From NCBI GenBank assembly GCA_003339415.1, contig PDHQ01000030.1, positions 10,109 to 74,108 on the forward strand: a stretch of DNA of 64,000 bases. The letters are read 5' to 3'. The stretch's first letter is position 1. Each line of letters opens with the position of its first letter. Shown here one piece after another: positions 29,261-39,070 of this stretch. The notes under the pieces were generated by a model. The model was not told the DNA's origin and did not search any database. It saw nothing but the letters and a program-made list of their open reading frames with translations. The DNA comes from Ophiocordyceps camponoti-saundersi (nom. inval.). Taxonomy: Eukaryota > Ascomycota > Sordariomycetes > Hypocreales > Ophiocordycipitaceae. The position numbers and the translations under genes were made by a program.

Positions 29261-31297
29261 TTGATTAGGCTCTCCTCCAAGTCTCTCATCCCATCCTTGA
29301 GGAATATGGCCACAGATACCATCGCCTCTATCCCTCCCGTTCGTCGTCTCTCTCGTCTATCTATAAGCGACGCGTCTTCGTCTCGCCGAACTGATCCTCC
29401 TCCTCTTGCCGCTCCCCCTCCTCTTCCACCCCCTCATCCTTCCACTGCTTCTTCTTCTTCTTCATCTCCTTCTCCACCCGTCATCGCCGTCGCCCCCCTC
29501 ATGGCCGGCTCCGTCGTCAACCTCGAAGCCGGCTCGACCGCCGATCCGACGACAAACGCTCAACAAGCCAAAACGCCCGCCTTCGTCCCGCCCTTCCGAC
29601 CGAGCAGCACGCCTTTCCCTCAAGCATGTTGTCTGGACGAGTTGGACGCCGAATCTGATCCTTCACCCTCCTCCACCTCCTCATCCTCTGCATCTCTTCT
29701 TCCTTGCGATGATGATGATGACGACGGCTGCGACCAAGTCGAAGCCGAAGCCGATCATCACGTACTCGAAGACGATTACGATGCGCCCCAAGACGAGCAC
29801 TTACCTGCGCCCTCCCGTGTCACTCACTTCAACGAGCTGCCAATGGAGGTTCATGAGGCCATCGTCGATCACCTTTTCGGCTTCCGTATCGCCCCGACGT
29901 GTAGCACCGCCATGCGCATCTCCAGCCTGACAAAGAGCTGGAGCACTGCGCTTCGACATTCTCGCCGTCGCGAACTCGCCGATTTGGCCTTGGTCAACAA
30001 AAAATGGACCTATCTGATCCAGCAAAGGCTCTATCGCCACATAAAGCTCAAGGCCGTCATCGAAGACATTGAGCAGGCGGTCATCCATCTTGCCTGTTGC
30101 CCGCACCTGGCCCGCCACGTCAAGCACGTCGAGCTGTGGTTCCCGGTCTTTCAACCTGTCTACGGCTCCCACTGCGGCTCCAACACGCTGACCCTGCCAA
30201 CAATCACCACCACCGGCCTGACGAATGCCGCCTATGTTCTGCCCGACAACAATTGCTCCCTCTCCGATGTCTTTCGCTTCATCAGCTTCGCCCTGCCCGA
30301 GGCTCAAGTGCTGACACTCGAGGGCGGCGAGCGGCGGAAAGCCCCCAAAGTCATACACTCGCACGACGGCCACGGCCTCTGCCCCCTTCCCTCGGTCCGC
30401 ACCCTCGTCACCAGGGGCCAGTGGAACCTGATGCGCGACTCGCTCGACTTTGCTCGTCTTCTCGACGCCCTGCCGAATCTCGAGGAGTGGCAAGGCTCTT
30501 ACAGCAAGCCCAAGTCGAAGAGCTACATCTCTCTATCACGCTACCTGCCTCTTCTCCCGCTTCACATCACCAGGCTCAGTATGTGCATGGAAAATGACTA
30601 TCGGCGCGAGGCTATCACGCCGTCTTTCTTCTTCAAAGTCGCCTCAACGACGCACGTCTGCAACAGCCTGGGCCAGCTTCTACCGCGGCTTGAACACTTT
30701 TCCTTTACTGGCCGCGCCTGCCACCAGCTCTTCGACGTGGCCTCGCGCCTGAGCGATCCCCTGACCTCGAGATTGAGCTCCGTCGACCTAACGATCAAGA
30801 ACTGCTGCCCTCACGCCGCCGACAGTACCACCACCAATACTGCCGCCCACTTTCCCGCATCCGGCTCCGGCATCCACGAGATGGCCTTCATCGACGCGTT
30901 CGAGAAGCTGGTCCTATCCGCTATCCGTTTCCTCGAGAGGAGCAAGCGGCTGCAGTACCTGAGGATCCGCTTTGTGGATCTGGGTAGGCATCCCAAAGTG
31001 GTGCTTGTCGGGAGATTTCCGTGGCTGACTGGATTAGATTCGCTGTTGCCCCCTCTTAACCCTTACTTTCTGCTCAAGGACCGTCAATGCACCGGCGTCT
31101 GGAGCGACACCATAGTGGCCGAGATGGCTCGCGTCCGGCCCGAGGCCACATTTGACCACCTGAGCGAGACCTTTGGCAACATCGTCTACAGCAAGGAAGG
31201 CAGAATGGTGGTCTCGCCCGAGAATCCGCACTCGCGCATATCGTCGCTGAAGCTCAGCAACTACCAAGCGCTCGCCAACCGCATGACCATTCAGTAA
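29261..31297 (+). CDS. F-box-like protein, large fungal family
   Basis: A single exon of 678 residues. The first 180 are Ser/Pro- and Asp-rich and probably disordered. An F-box-like motif lies at about 187-250 (FNELPMEVHEAIVDHLFGFR ... LADLALVNKKWTYLIQQRLY). The remainder is the leucine-rich substrate-recognition part common in uncharacterised fungal F-box proteins. F-box proteins recruit substrates to SCF ubiquitin ligases through Skp1; the substrate is unknown. Translation may begin at the Met at 29306 (MATDTI), which would drop 15 residues; sequence does not decide between them. Expected relatives are lineage-variable, and I know no named homologue. Confidence 0.8.
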   Translation: MIRLSSKSLIPSLRNMATDTIASIPPVRRLSRLSISDASSSRRTDPPPLAAPPPLPPPHPSTASSSSSSPSPPVIAVAPLMAGSVVNLEAGSTADPTTNAQQAKTPAFVPPFRPSSTPFPQACCLDELDAESDPSPSSTSSSSASLLPCDDDDDDGCDQVEAEADHHVLEDDYDAPQDEHLPAPSRVTHFNELPMEVHEAIVDHLFGFRIAPTCSTAMRISSLTKSWSTALRHSRRRELADLALVNKKWTYLIQQRLYRHIKLKAVIEDIEQAVIHLACCPHLARHVKHVELWFPVFQPVYGSHCGSNTLTLPTITTTGLTNAAYVLPDNNCSLSDVFRFISFALPEAQVLTLEGGERRKAPKVIHSHDGHGLCPLPSVRTLVTRGQWNLMRDSLDFARLLDALPNLEEWQGSYSKPKSKSYISLSRYLPLLPLHITRLSMCMENDYRREAITPSFFFKVASTTHVCNSLGQLLPRLEHFSFTGRACHQLFDVASRLSDPLTSRLSSVDLTIKNCCPHAADSTTTNTAAHFPASGSGIHEMAFIDAFEKLVLSAIRFLERSKRLQYLRIRFVDLGRHPKVVLVGRFPWLTGLDSLLPPLNPYFLLKDRQCTGVWSDTIVAEMARVRPEATFDHLSETFGNIVYSKEGRMVVSPENPHSRISSLKLSNYQALANRMTIQ

Positions 31298-31497
31298 AAG
31301 GACCAAACGTGTTTCAGTCGTGCTTGTGAAAGAGTTTTTTGTATGGATGAGTCTGTTTGAAGAGTTTCAAGAATTCCTCGGCGGACTCAGTCGCCTCTCG
31401 AATCCTCTCTTTTTTTTTCTTTTTTCTTTAATTTCCGAGCGGCCGAGTAACCGAGTAAGACAGATACCCCCTATAATTCAAATTTGGAAGAGGACAG

Positions 31498-33010
31498 CTA
31501 TTCAAGGTGCGATTTGCGGCCCGCGTTTCTTCCAGCCCCGTCGGCGATGATGATGGCGAGAATCCAGCAATTGACGAGGAAAAAGGCCAGGGAAGCGAAC
31601 CACATACCGGGGAAAAAGGTACTGCGGCCGAGGAATTCGAGTTGATACGCCTGATGAAGCCAGGCGGCCTGGGATGCTATCCACATACCGAGGGCGGCTA
31701 TGCCCAGCGCAGGCTTGCGGAGGAAAGACGAGTTGGGCAGGATCAGGGGCAGGAAAACCATGTACCAGAGGAAATACTGCAAGGATGTGAGTGCAAAAGA
31801 ATACCGAGACTTGAGAGAGAGATAGGCGAAAAGAGCGATGCGATCCAACCTACTTGAGAAGTGCAGACTTTGTTAAACGTGACGAAAGCAAACGTTTGCG
31901 CCATCATGGATGCGGCGAGGTCCGTCTTGGCCATGACCAGGGGTATGAGGAGACAGGAGAGCAGAAGCTGCGGGACAAAGGCGAGCGACTCGATGCGTAG
32001 CGACGGGCTTGATGGTAGGGCCGAGTTCTGGTAGAGGAGCATATTGTAGGGGGAGAAGTTGTGGCGGTGGTCGATGCGGGTGACGTGATGTAGGTAGGTA
32101 TGGACGAGGAAGGGCGAGCCGTATCTACAGGAGATGGATGGATCAGCCCGGCGGGACAAAGGCATGGGACAAGGGTAGGTACGCAGTGCCGGAGGGTTAC
32201 CGACATGGAGTACATGAGCACATTGAGGCCCATGAATGTGGCGAGGCTGATGAATGCTAGCCAGAGCCTATCGGGCGAGCAGAAGCTGACGATGGAGGAG
32301 ATGAGAGAGGGAGAGTGGGTGGGTTTGACGTTTCGGCGCATGTGGTCGGCATCCATCCACCAGACGATGGCGGGCGCGTAGATGAAAGGGTAAATCTTGA
32401 AGTGCACAGCCAAGCCGAGGACGAAGCCGGCCATTGTCACGCGTCTCGTCTCGACGGCCCAAAGCAAAGCGAGGGTGAGGACAGCAAGGAGGCCCTCTGA
32501 GCTACCCCTAGTACTGATGGTAGCCACCATTGGGTTCCAAAGCCACAGAGCGGCGTAGACAGATGCATCCGAAGCAGAGACGAGGGCCTTCCCCGCCGTC
32601 GTCTTCGTCCGCAAGAGGCGCAGAAGAAGCCAGCCGGCGAGCAGATCGGCGAGGGCGAAGAGGACCTTTCCCGACACGAAGACGTAGGTCGTCGGGAGGA
32701 GGAGCCAGGCCAGGAGAGGGGTGTAGCGGTACGTTTCGCGGGCGTAGGGTCCGTCGGTTTCTCGTTGCTGGAGGACGGAGCGGGCTGCGTCGGTGAAGAC
32801 TAGGTAGTCGACGTCGGTGTACTTGACGCTGCTGTTGTGGTCTTGCCATGTGCCGTAGAGGAGGAGGCTTAGACGGAGGAGGGCGGCTGTGAGGAAGAGA
32901 GAGGGGGGGCGGAGGAGGAGGGGGGTTGGTGGTACTTTCGTCATGTTGGTTTGTGAGGAGTTGGAGGTTTGTGACGGTGATGGGATTGGGGCTTTGGTTG
33001 GTGAGGTCAT
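31498..33010 (-). CDS. GPI14: GPI mannosyltransferase 1 (PIG-M/Gpi14)
   Basis: CDS complement(31498..31776, 31854..32124, 32205..33010), 451 residues. This ER multi-pass enzyme adds the first mannose, from dolichol-phosphate mannose, to the GPI-anchor precursor. Seen: the lumenal DxD in SSVKYTDVDYLVFTDAA, followed by RETYRYTPLLAWLLLP, GLAVHFKIYPFIYAPAI, and HHVTRIDHRHNFSPYNMLLY, a signature of PIG-M. The third exon has WYMVFLPLILPNSS and ends with hydrophobic spans. Both introns are GT-AG (80 and 77 bp) and keep the frame. The N-terminal 25 residues are extra and low-complexity, so the Met at residue 23 is an alternative start. It is divergently transcribed from the TRAX gene across about 295 bp. 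Confidence 0.95.
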
Positions 33011-33305
33011 GGTTGATAAGAGTCCCGGGTGAAGATGAGGTTTTCTTGGTGATGGTTCGTTTATCGATAGATGTCACTTTGCATATTATTACAATGACGT
33101 CGCACCTTACGCTTATTACACAGATGGAGAGGGAGGAAATGCACAACACAGCCGAGAACACAATACCTACCCTACACCACACTCTTTCCCCTCAGGCTTG
33201 AACCTCACGTTCAAGTTCAACCTCCAACCTCGACGATAACCAGGTAGCAGCAAGCAATCGTGGAGACCAATTGACCCCCGGCTCCTCACCCTCACTCGAA
33301 GAAAG

Positions 33306-34358
33306 ATGGCCAGCGGCACCAAGCGCGACCGTGAAGGAAAACCTCGTGAAGACGTCCCTCGCGGTCGCTTCCACGCCATGTTTGAGCAGTTCCGCGATGA
33401 GTTGGACGAGCATCACGATCGGCGCGAGAGAATCGTCAAGGCGAGTCGTGACGTTACGGCTCATAGCAAGAAGATGTTTGTCTTTCTTTCTCTCCCTGTT
33501 TATTCCGCCCTCCCCCTTTCCTTGAGAGGTCCCTTGAGAGGTCCCTTGAGAAGTCCCTTCGGAAGTCCCTTGAGAGGTCCCTCGAGAGGGATGCCTGTTT
33601 GGTTATAAAGTTCTAACGAATATTTTTATAGCATCTTTGCTCTTCAGCGGTAAATTGTTCCTTGTCTTGGCTCTCTTGGGAATATGTCATAAGAGAAAAG
33701 GAAGCTCATCATCTTTTCCTCCTCCCCTTCTAGAGTAAAGACGATCAACCAAGACCTCCCAGCCAACACATGGCAAGAGGTACACTCACGGATGAGCCAG
33801 ATCGCAACCATACTCGAATCGGTCAAGACAGACCTCCAAGACGAGAACAGGGATCGGTATAGCTGGCAGATGCGCGGGATGGAAGAGCTGGTCGAAGCCC
33901 TCTCGTTTTCGCATTACCTCCGTACGCAGAGGCTCATCACGCCCGAAGAAGCGCAGGCTGCTATCCCGGCGGAGGTTTCCCTCACGACGCGCGATTACCT
34001 CTTTGGCGTGCTGGACTTGTTTGGCGAGTTGATGCGCTTCGCTACCGTCCATCGAGAGGCGGTCTTGCCTACTACCACATCACTTCGTACTCGACACCAT
34101 GATGGACAGGGAGATGGTGAGAGGAAAGAAAGTCAAAGCAGGCCGGTTCTACGCGACCTGCAAGAATTGGCCTGCACGTTCGAGGCTCTGCCGCCGGCTG
34201 CGAGCGCCAAGGATTGGTATTCTAAGCTTGAGGCTATGAGGCAGAGTGTTCGGAAGGTGGAGGATTTGGGATACGGTCTTGTCGTTAGGGGTAGCGAGAG
34301 GCCTGCTGGTTGGCTTCCTGATGAGGGGAAGGATGAGGAGATGGTGGCTGTCGTGTGA
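33306..34358 (+). CDS. TRAX (translin-associated factor X) homologue
   Basis: CDS 33306..33475, 33632..33649, 33734..34358, 270 residues. Residues 20-65 read FEQFRDELDEHHDRRERIVK, then ASRDVTAHSKK and IFALQR, typical of TRAX more than of translin. The acidic residues that form the RNase centre of the translin-TRAX (C3PO) complex have counterparts in GMEELVEALSFSHYL and DYLFGVLDLFGELMRFAT. In fungi this complex trims pre-tRNA leaders (Neurospora). The middle exon is only 18 bp and codes most of the IIFALQ segment. Both introns are GT-AG (156 and 84 bp). The first intron contains six copies of a 12 bp repeat. A Gln/Arg-rich insertion at about 190-215 is lineage-specific. Confidence 0.9.
33519..33590 (+). 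repeat. Six 12 bp tandem units inside an intron
   Basis: The unit is close to CCCTTGAGAGGT. Six copies in a row differ by a few substitutions. They fill nearly half of the first intron of the TRAX gene. Confidence 0.85.
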
Positions 34359-35528
34359 GGCTGATGTCGTGGATGGGGGGTTTGCCTGGGTATGCTTGAG
34401 TGGCACCTATATGAGTTTGCTTGTGTGTGTGTGTGTGTGTGTGTGTGTTTGTGGAAGGATGTTTGGGAGGAGGTTATGGACTACATAGTTGCCGAGGTTG
34501 AAGGATACTGGTGAAGTGAGGCCATCTTGACAACTGACGTGGAAGTTGAAGTCGAACCACAATAAGAAACAACATCAACATGGATATCACTCGACTCGAC
34601 TGAACTCATCTCCAGCATTCAACGCCCAACTTCCCCCCCCTTTTCAGAACAACAAGACTCCTCTTAAGAAACCCCCTCCGAGAAGAGAGACCCATCTCAC
34701 AGCTGGCAGACACATCGACTACCTACAGCTGCCGGCTAATACCTGCCTAGCTGCGAGGTAAACGGGGAATCAGGAACCTAACCTCGATCAGAAGCCGGCC
34801 TTGGGTGCCTGAGGCCATCCCCCCCGCCCCCTCCCCATCTCTCACCCATTTCCCACTGCCTTGAACCTCTTCCACCTCTCTTCTTCCCTCTCCCCTCCGC
34901 CAACTCTCATCTTTCTTTCCTGCCCTTCTTTGGCCTGCTTTTCTCTCCAACTCGCTCTCGTCCCTCTCGTCCCTTCATCTTCATCATCGTCTTGTCTCTT
35001 TGCCCGCCCAAAGGAGAAACATACGCGTTTCTTCTCACGCTTATCCATCTTCCATCTCTCTGGGAAACAATCTCTCTGGAAGAAACAGATCGTCTTTCTT
35101 TCGTCGTTTTCCTTCTTTCGACTCGGTCTCTGTTTCTGCTTCGCGTCGACTTCGTCTCTCTACTCGAGGCCGTATTCGAAACGCGTCACATCATACTTTC
35201 CTTCTCGTTACTCTTTTTGTTTCTTTCTGCTACGCGTCGACCTCGATCTCTTGAAGCTATCGTCGAAACGCGTCGCTTGTTTTTTTTTTTTGCTTTCTTC
35301 TCATCCGAAACTGCAACTCTTCTTCTTCTTCTTCTTCTTCTCCATCGTCAGATAAACACCATCGTCAACCATCAAAAACAAGTTTCTCTCTGTTCGTCAT
35401 GCCTTCATCATCACTGCTACCTCCCCCTTCCAACGCAGATACTGACCTGTTCTTGATTGTGAAGCGCTTGCTTCCAGACTCGAACTCAAGATTTCTCCTT
35501 CGTTGCTCTTCTGCTCTCGCAAAAAGCC
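34359..35528. other. Intergenic; GT microsatellite and pyrimidine-rich leader
   Basis: A (GT)n tract lies at about 34422-34448. From 34840 to 35400 the plus strand is CT-rich and fits a long 5' leader of the next gene. An upstream frame starts at 35399 and runs past the presumed start of that gene. Confidence 0.6.
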
Positions 35529-37208
35529 ATGCCGAAACGTCGCACTCGAGCCCGCTCTGGCACCGGCTCCGAAAACCGCCCTACAACCCGCAGCCTCTCG
35601 CGCATGGCCCAGGACACGAGCGACCAGAACACCGAGTCGGACGCGGCCACGAAATCGTCAGCTGACGAGGATCAGGATGAAGATCAGGACGGGGACTATC
35701 CTGCTCAGATGTCCTATCATTATCCTTCCCCTCCCCCTCCTCCTTCATCTTCTGAGGCGCCTCCTCCTCCTTACCCTCCCCCTCCCCCTCCTCCTCCTCC
35801 GCCTTCTTTTACCAGCCCCCCTATTCCTGTTTCCGTGGCTCCTGCTGTGGCTGCCGCTGCTGCCAATTATCCTCCTCACCTTCAGCCCTTCATGGCTCCT
35901 ATCAGGCAGCCGGAACAAGGCTCCTTCCACGTGACGAATAGTTTCTTCATCAAGGCGTACTGGACCAAAGACGGAAAGCAGGACCGACTGGGCGGTCACA
36001 TGTATGTCGAGCGGCACGATCCGCTCCTGATCGTCCAGACGATGCCCATCATCTTGATCCACGGTGACTGGCATACCGGTCAGGTAACGTCTGCTTCGTT
36101 GCCCGTTGAGAAAGGGGTATTTGGACTGAGCACGCATACAAAGGTCTGGACCACCAAGCCTGATGGAGGGCCTGGCTGGGCCGGCTATTTCATATACCAG
36201 GGCTATCGCGTCTATATTGTCGACTTACCGGCTTGCGGACGCTCCAACTCGCTGACGGGAAGCCAAGTGCACGTGGCCAACCAGTCGCCCGTGCCCAGCA
36301 AAGAACTCATTGCTCGGGACATAACCGCCACGCGCAGCCAGGTTTATGAGGGCTGGGATTCGGCAAAGTTACACGACAAGTGGCCTGGGGCAAGACGATC
36401 ATGGAGAAAGAAAATCGAAGAAAACATGTCAAGACTAACTGGCGACTAGACAGGGAAACCCGACGACGCCACATTTGAGCGATACTACGCCTCGCTCGTG
36501 CCCCTCCTGCTCCGTAAAGTGGACCGACAGAGGCTGGCGCAGAGTGCTCTCGGCGAGCTCCTCGAGCATACCGGCCCGGCCATCCTCATCGGCGAGGGAA
36601 CCGGGGCGAATATGGCATGGTTAGCCACAGACTTGAAGCCTAATTTGGTGGCCCACGTCTTCGCGGTAGAGCCCGCGGGACCACCGTGCGGTACGGCCCT
36701 GGGTTATGGAATTGGGGGAACTCGACGCTTCTCGTCTTATATTCGTTTCGACCCGAGCGTTCGAGCTTACGGCGTGGCCGACATCCCGATGCAATATGAG
36801 CCACCCGTCGTCGAAGACGACACAGATGGCGACAACGACAGACCCAAGCTAGACGTGCTCCCGACCTACATGCTTCACGAAGGCGCCGCAACGTGCGTCA
36901 TGCAGCGATGCGACGAAAACTCGCACACCCGTCCTTTCGACCCGCCGCGAAGACTGGTCAACCTCCAGCCCATGGGGCACACCATCATCACTTCGCAGGC
37001 TAGCTCGCACTCGACCTATGACTGGGCCACGGTTAAGTTCCTTCGGCAGGCAGGCGTGAGGGTCGAGAGCAAGCGGCTGGAGGAGTACGGGGTCACGGGG
37101 AACGGCCATCTCATGTTCCTCGAGGAGAACAGCGACGAGATTGCTTGCCTGCTGTGCATCTGGATTACTACACTCTTTCCGCCGCTGCAGCCTATTTTGA
37201 CAGCGTGA
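35529..37208 (+). CDS. Alpha/beta-hydrolase-fold protein lacking the nucleophile serine
   Basis: CDS 35529..36083, 36144..36389, 36450..37208, 519 residues. The N-terminal 115 residues are charged, then proline-rich with long Pro runs. The hydrolase fold begins near residue 130 (TNSFFIKAYWTKDG, MPIILIHGDWHTGQ, GYRVYIVDLPACGRS). The nucleophile elbow reads LIGEGTGANMAW, where G-x-S-x-G is expected; the serine position holds glycine. A histidine is present near the end in VTGNGHLMFLEEN. Intron 1 is GT-AG, 60 bp and in frame, so it could be read through. Intron 2 starts with GC (GGG|GCAAGA) and ends CTAG. It is needed because the frame otherwise stops at 36449, and its removal joins WPG to TGKPDDATFERYY. 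Function is unknown; it may be a non-catalytic hydrolase. Confidence 0.8.
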
Positions 37209-37958
37209 AAGATGCTCTCTGTCTCTCTTAATCTTGTTGCTTCCCTTGGGCAGACGAAGGATACAGGAGAGAGCGTCGACGGATATAGGACAGAGCGTCG
37301 TATGAGGATGACGATGATAGATACAGCTAGCCTACCTAGGTGAGTAGGTAGGCCGTTGTCGGAGACGGTGAATGGGAAAGCTGGTGTCGCATTTTGAAGC
37401 TGTTTTTGTCGTAGTGGGAAGAGAAAGGAGCCCTTTCAAGAGCGTCTCGGTAGCTGATTTGCACCGACTCTGCCTCGTTTTTCGCACCCGCCACCCTTGT
37501 AGGTCAAAACTACCCACTAGGCTACTACAAATAGCAGACCATTGATTGGGCAGCGACCCCAGTCACTGACTAATGCCTGAAGTCTCATTGGCTGAAAGCG
37601 ATCCCCGACTGGGCCAACATCACAACCTCTTCAAGACAGCCATTGGCCGGCTGGAGGCCGCCGGTCCATATATCATGTATCTCCATCATGCATGGCCATG
37701 GCGTGTATAAGACGAGGCGTCTGCTCTTTGACCGGTAGTTGGAGAGGGAGTATGTTCCGCTGATTCGATCGTTCTTCTTCCCATCTCTCGCTTTCGCCCT
37801 CGTCTTTCTCTGTTCTCGCCTCCTCCGTGTCTGTCCCGTTTACTCGATCCCTCCTTATATATCCCATTATTCCACACAGGCTTTCTATCAATCCTTGTCA
37901 TTCACCCACACACCTCTTCCTCCATAAAAACAACACCAAATCAAACGAAAAAAAGACA
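37209..37958. promoter_or_regulatory. Promoter of the iron transporter gene: three CCAAT boxes and an AP-1-like site
   Basis: ATTGG (CCAAT on the minus strand) occurs at 37545-37549, 37587-37591 and 37642-37646, and TGACTAA, a Yap/AP-1-type site, at 37567-37573. CCAAT-binding complex with HapX is known to control vacuolar iron transporter genes in filamentous fungi, and Yap5 does so in yeast. That these copies act here is inference. A TATA-like element (GTATAAGA) lies at about 37705. Confidence 0.45.
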
Positions 37959-38723
37959 ATGTCAACAACGGAAACCACCCCCCTTCTCCTCCCCTCAGAC
38001 CATCAGAAACCCATCCCCCCATGGTCCCCGAAATCAACCACCCCATCCCCCCATCCCTCACCTCCCATGGACCTCGACGACACCCTCCACCACGTCATCA
38101 TAGGCTTCTCAGACGGCCTCACCGTCCCCTTCGCCCTAACAGCCGGCCTCTCCTCGCTAGGAAGTTCACGGCTCGTCGTCATAGGCGGTCTGGCCGAACT
38201 CTTCTCCGGCATGATCAGCATGGGTCTGGGCGCCTACCTCGCCGCCGTCACGGAGCGGAGCCCTCCTAACCGCCAGACGCAAGACCAAGATCTCTACTCC
38301 CTCCTAAGAGAAGGCTACGACCTCTCGCCAGCCGTCGTCAGACCTCTGGTCGAGGAACTGAGTCGAGACGCCTCTCTCTGCCAACGCTTCCGCGATGACC
38401 TCGTCCGGGAAAAGACCAGCCATCCCTCTTCCGACAGTCGTCCGTGCCTCGCGGGTCTCACCATGGGCACCAGCTATTTCGTCGGCGGCCTCATTCCCAT
38501 GCTGCCTTACTTCTTCGCCGCCCGCGTTCGCGACGCCTTGCTGCTCTCCGTCGTCGTCACCGTTCTCACTCTCCTCGCTTTTGGTTACGTCAAGGATTAC
38601 CTCGCTGTCCGGAGTCACCGGGCCGGCTGCTGGGGTGCGTTGCAGACGCTCGTCGTCGGCGTCTTGGCGGCCGGCACCAGCTACGCCATTGTCAGGGCGC
38701 TGGACGCCGCCCGCGAGCCGTGA
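37959..38723 (+). CDS. CCC1/VIT1-type vacuolar iron (manganese) transporter
   Basis: A single exon of 254 residues. After a Pro-rich cytosolic N-terminus of 40 residues comes the VIT fold: HHVIIGFSDGLTVPFALTAG (first helix with the G-x-S-D-G motif), GGLAELFSGMISMGLGAYLA (helix 2 with Glu and Met metal ligands), a charged cytosolic loop with the acidic metal-binding region (about 110-165), then MGTSYFVGGLIPMLPYFF and two more helices. It should move cytosolic iron or manganese into the vacuole. The start at 37959 was chosen over an in-frame ATG at 37827, since the extra 44 residues resemble untranslated leader. See the separate entry for promoter motifs. Confidence 0.93.
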   Translation: MSTTETTPLLLPSDHQKPIPPWSPKSTTPSPHPSPPMDLDDTLHHVIIGFSDGLTVPFALTAGLSSLGSSRLVVIGGLAELFSGMISMGLGAYLAAVTERSPPNRQTQDQDLYSLLREGYDLSPAVVRPLVEELSRDASLCQRFRDDLVREKTSHPSSDSRPCLAGLTMGTSYFVGGLIPMLPYFFAARVRDALLLSVVVTVLTLLAFGYVKDYLAVRSHRAGCWGALQTLVVGVLAAGTSYAIVRALDAAREP

Positions 38724-39070
38724 TATCCGCCATTCCCCTCCCCCTTTATCCATGTGTTCTTCTTTGTAACCTTACCTACCTTGTTACCCTTGTTTTTGTC
38801 GGGATGCTGTCACATCGAACGTGGCGTCTGGAGTCAGAATGTTTGCAATCTACGGGCAGGCAGAGCACTATGCCACCATACACCCTCTCAAAACCATGAC
38901 GACGTGGAAATTCTGCTTTGATAACTCGGATAACCTCGCTTTAAAAGTGTTCAGATCACTAAGACGTCGAAAGACGCAAGTTACGCTATGAATCCGCTGT
39001 CTCGACTACTATTAGATGCCTTTGTCTGCTTCTCCCGCCCTCATCAAACCCGTGGGCGCACCTTTCCGTC
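38724..39070. other. Convergent intergenic spacer
   Basis: 3' flanks of two genes. No gene or notable repeat is seen. Confidence 0.5.
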
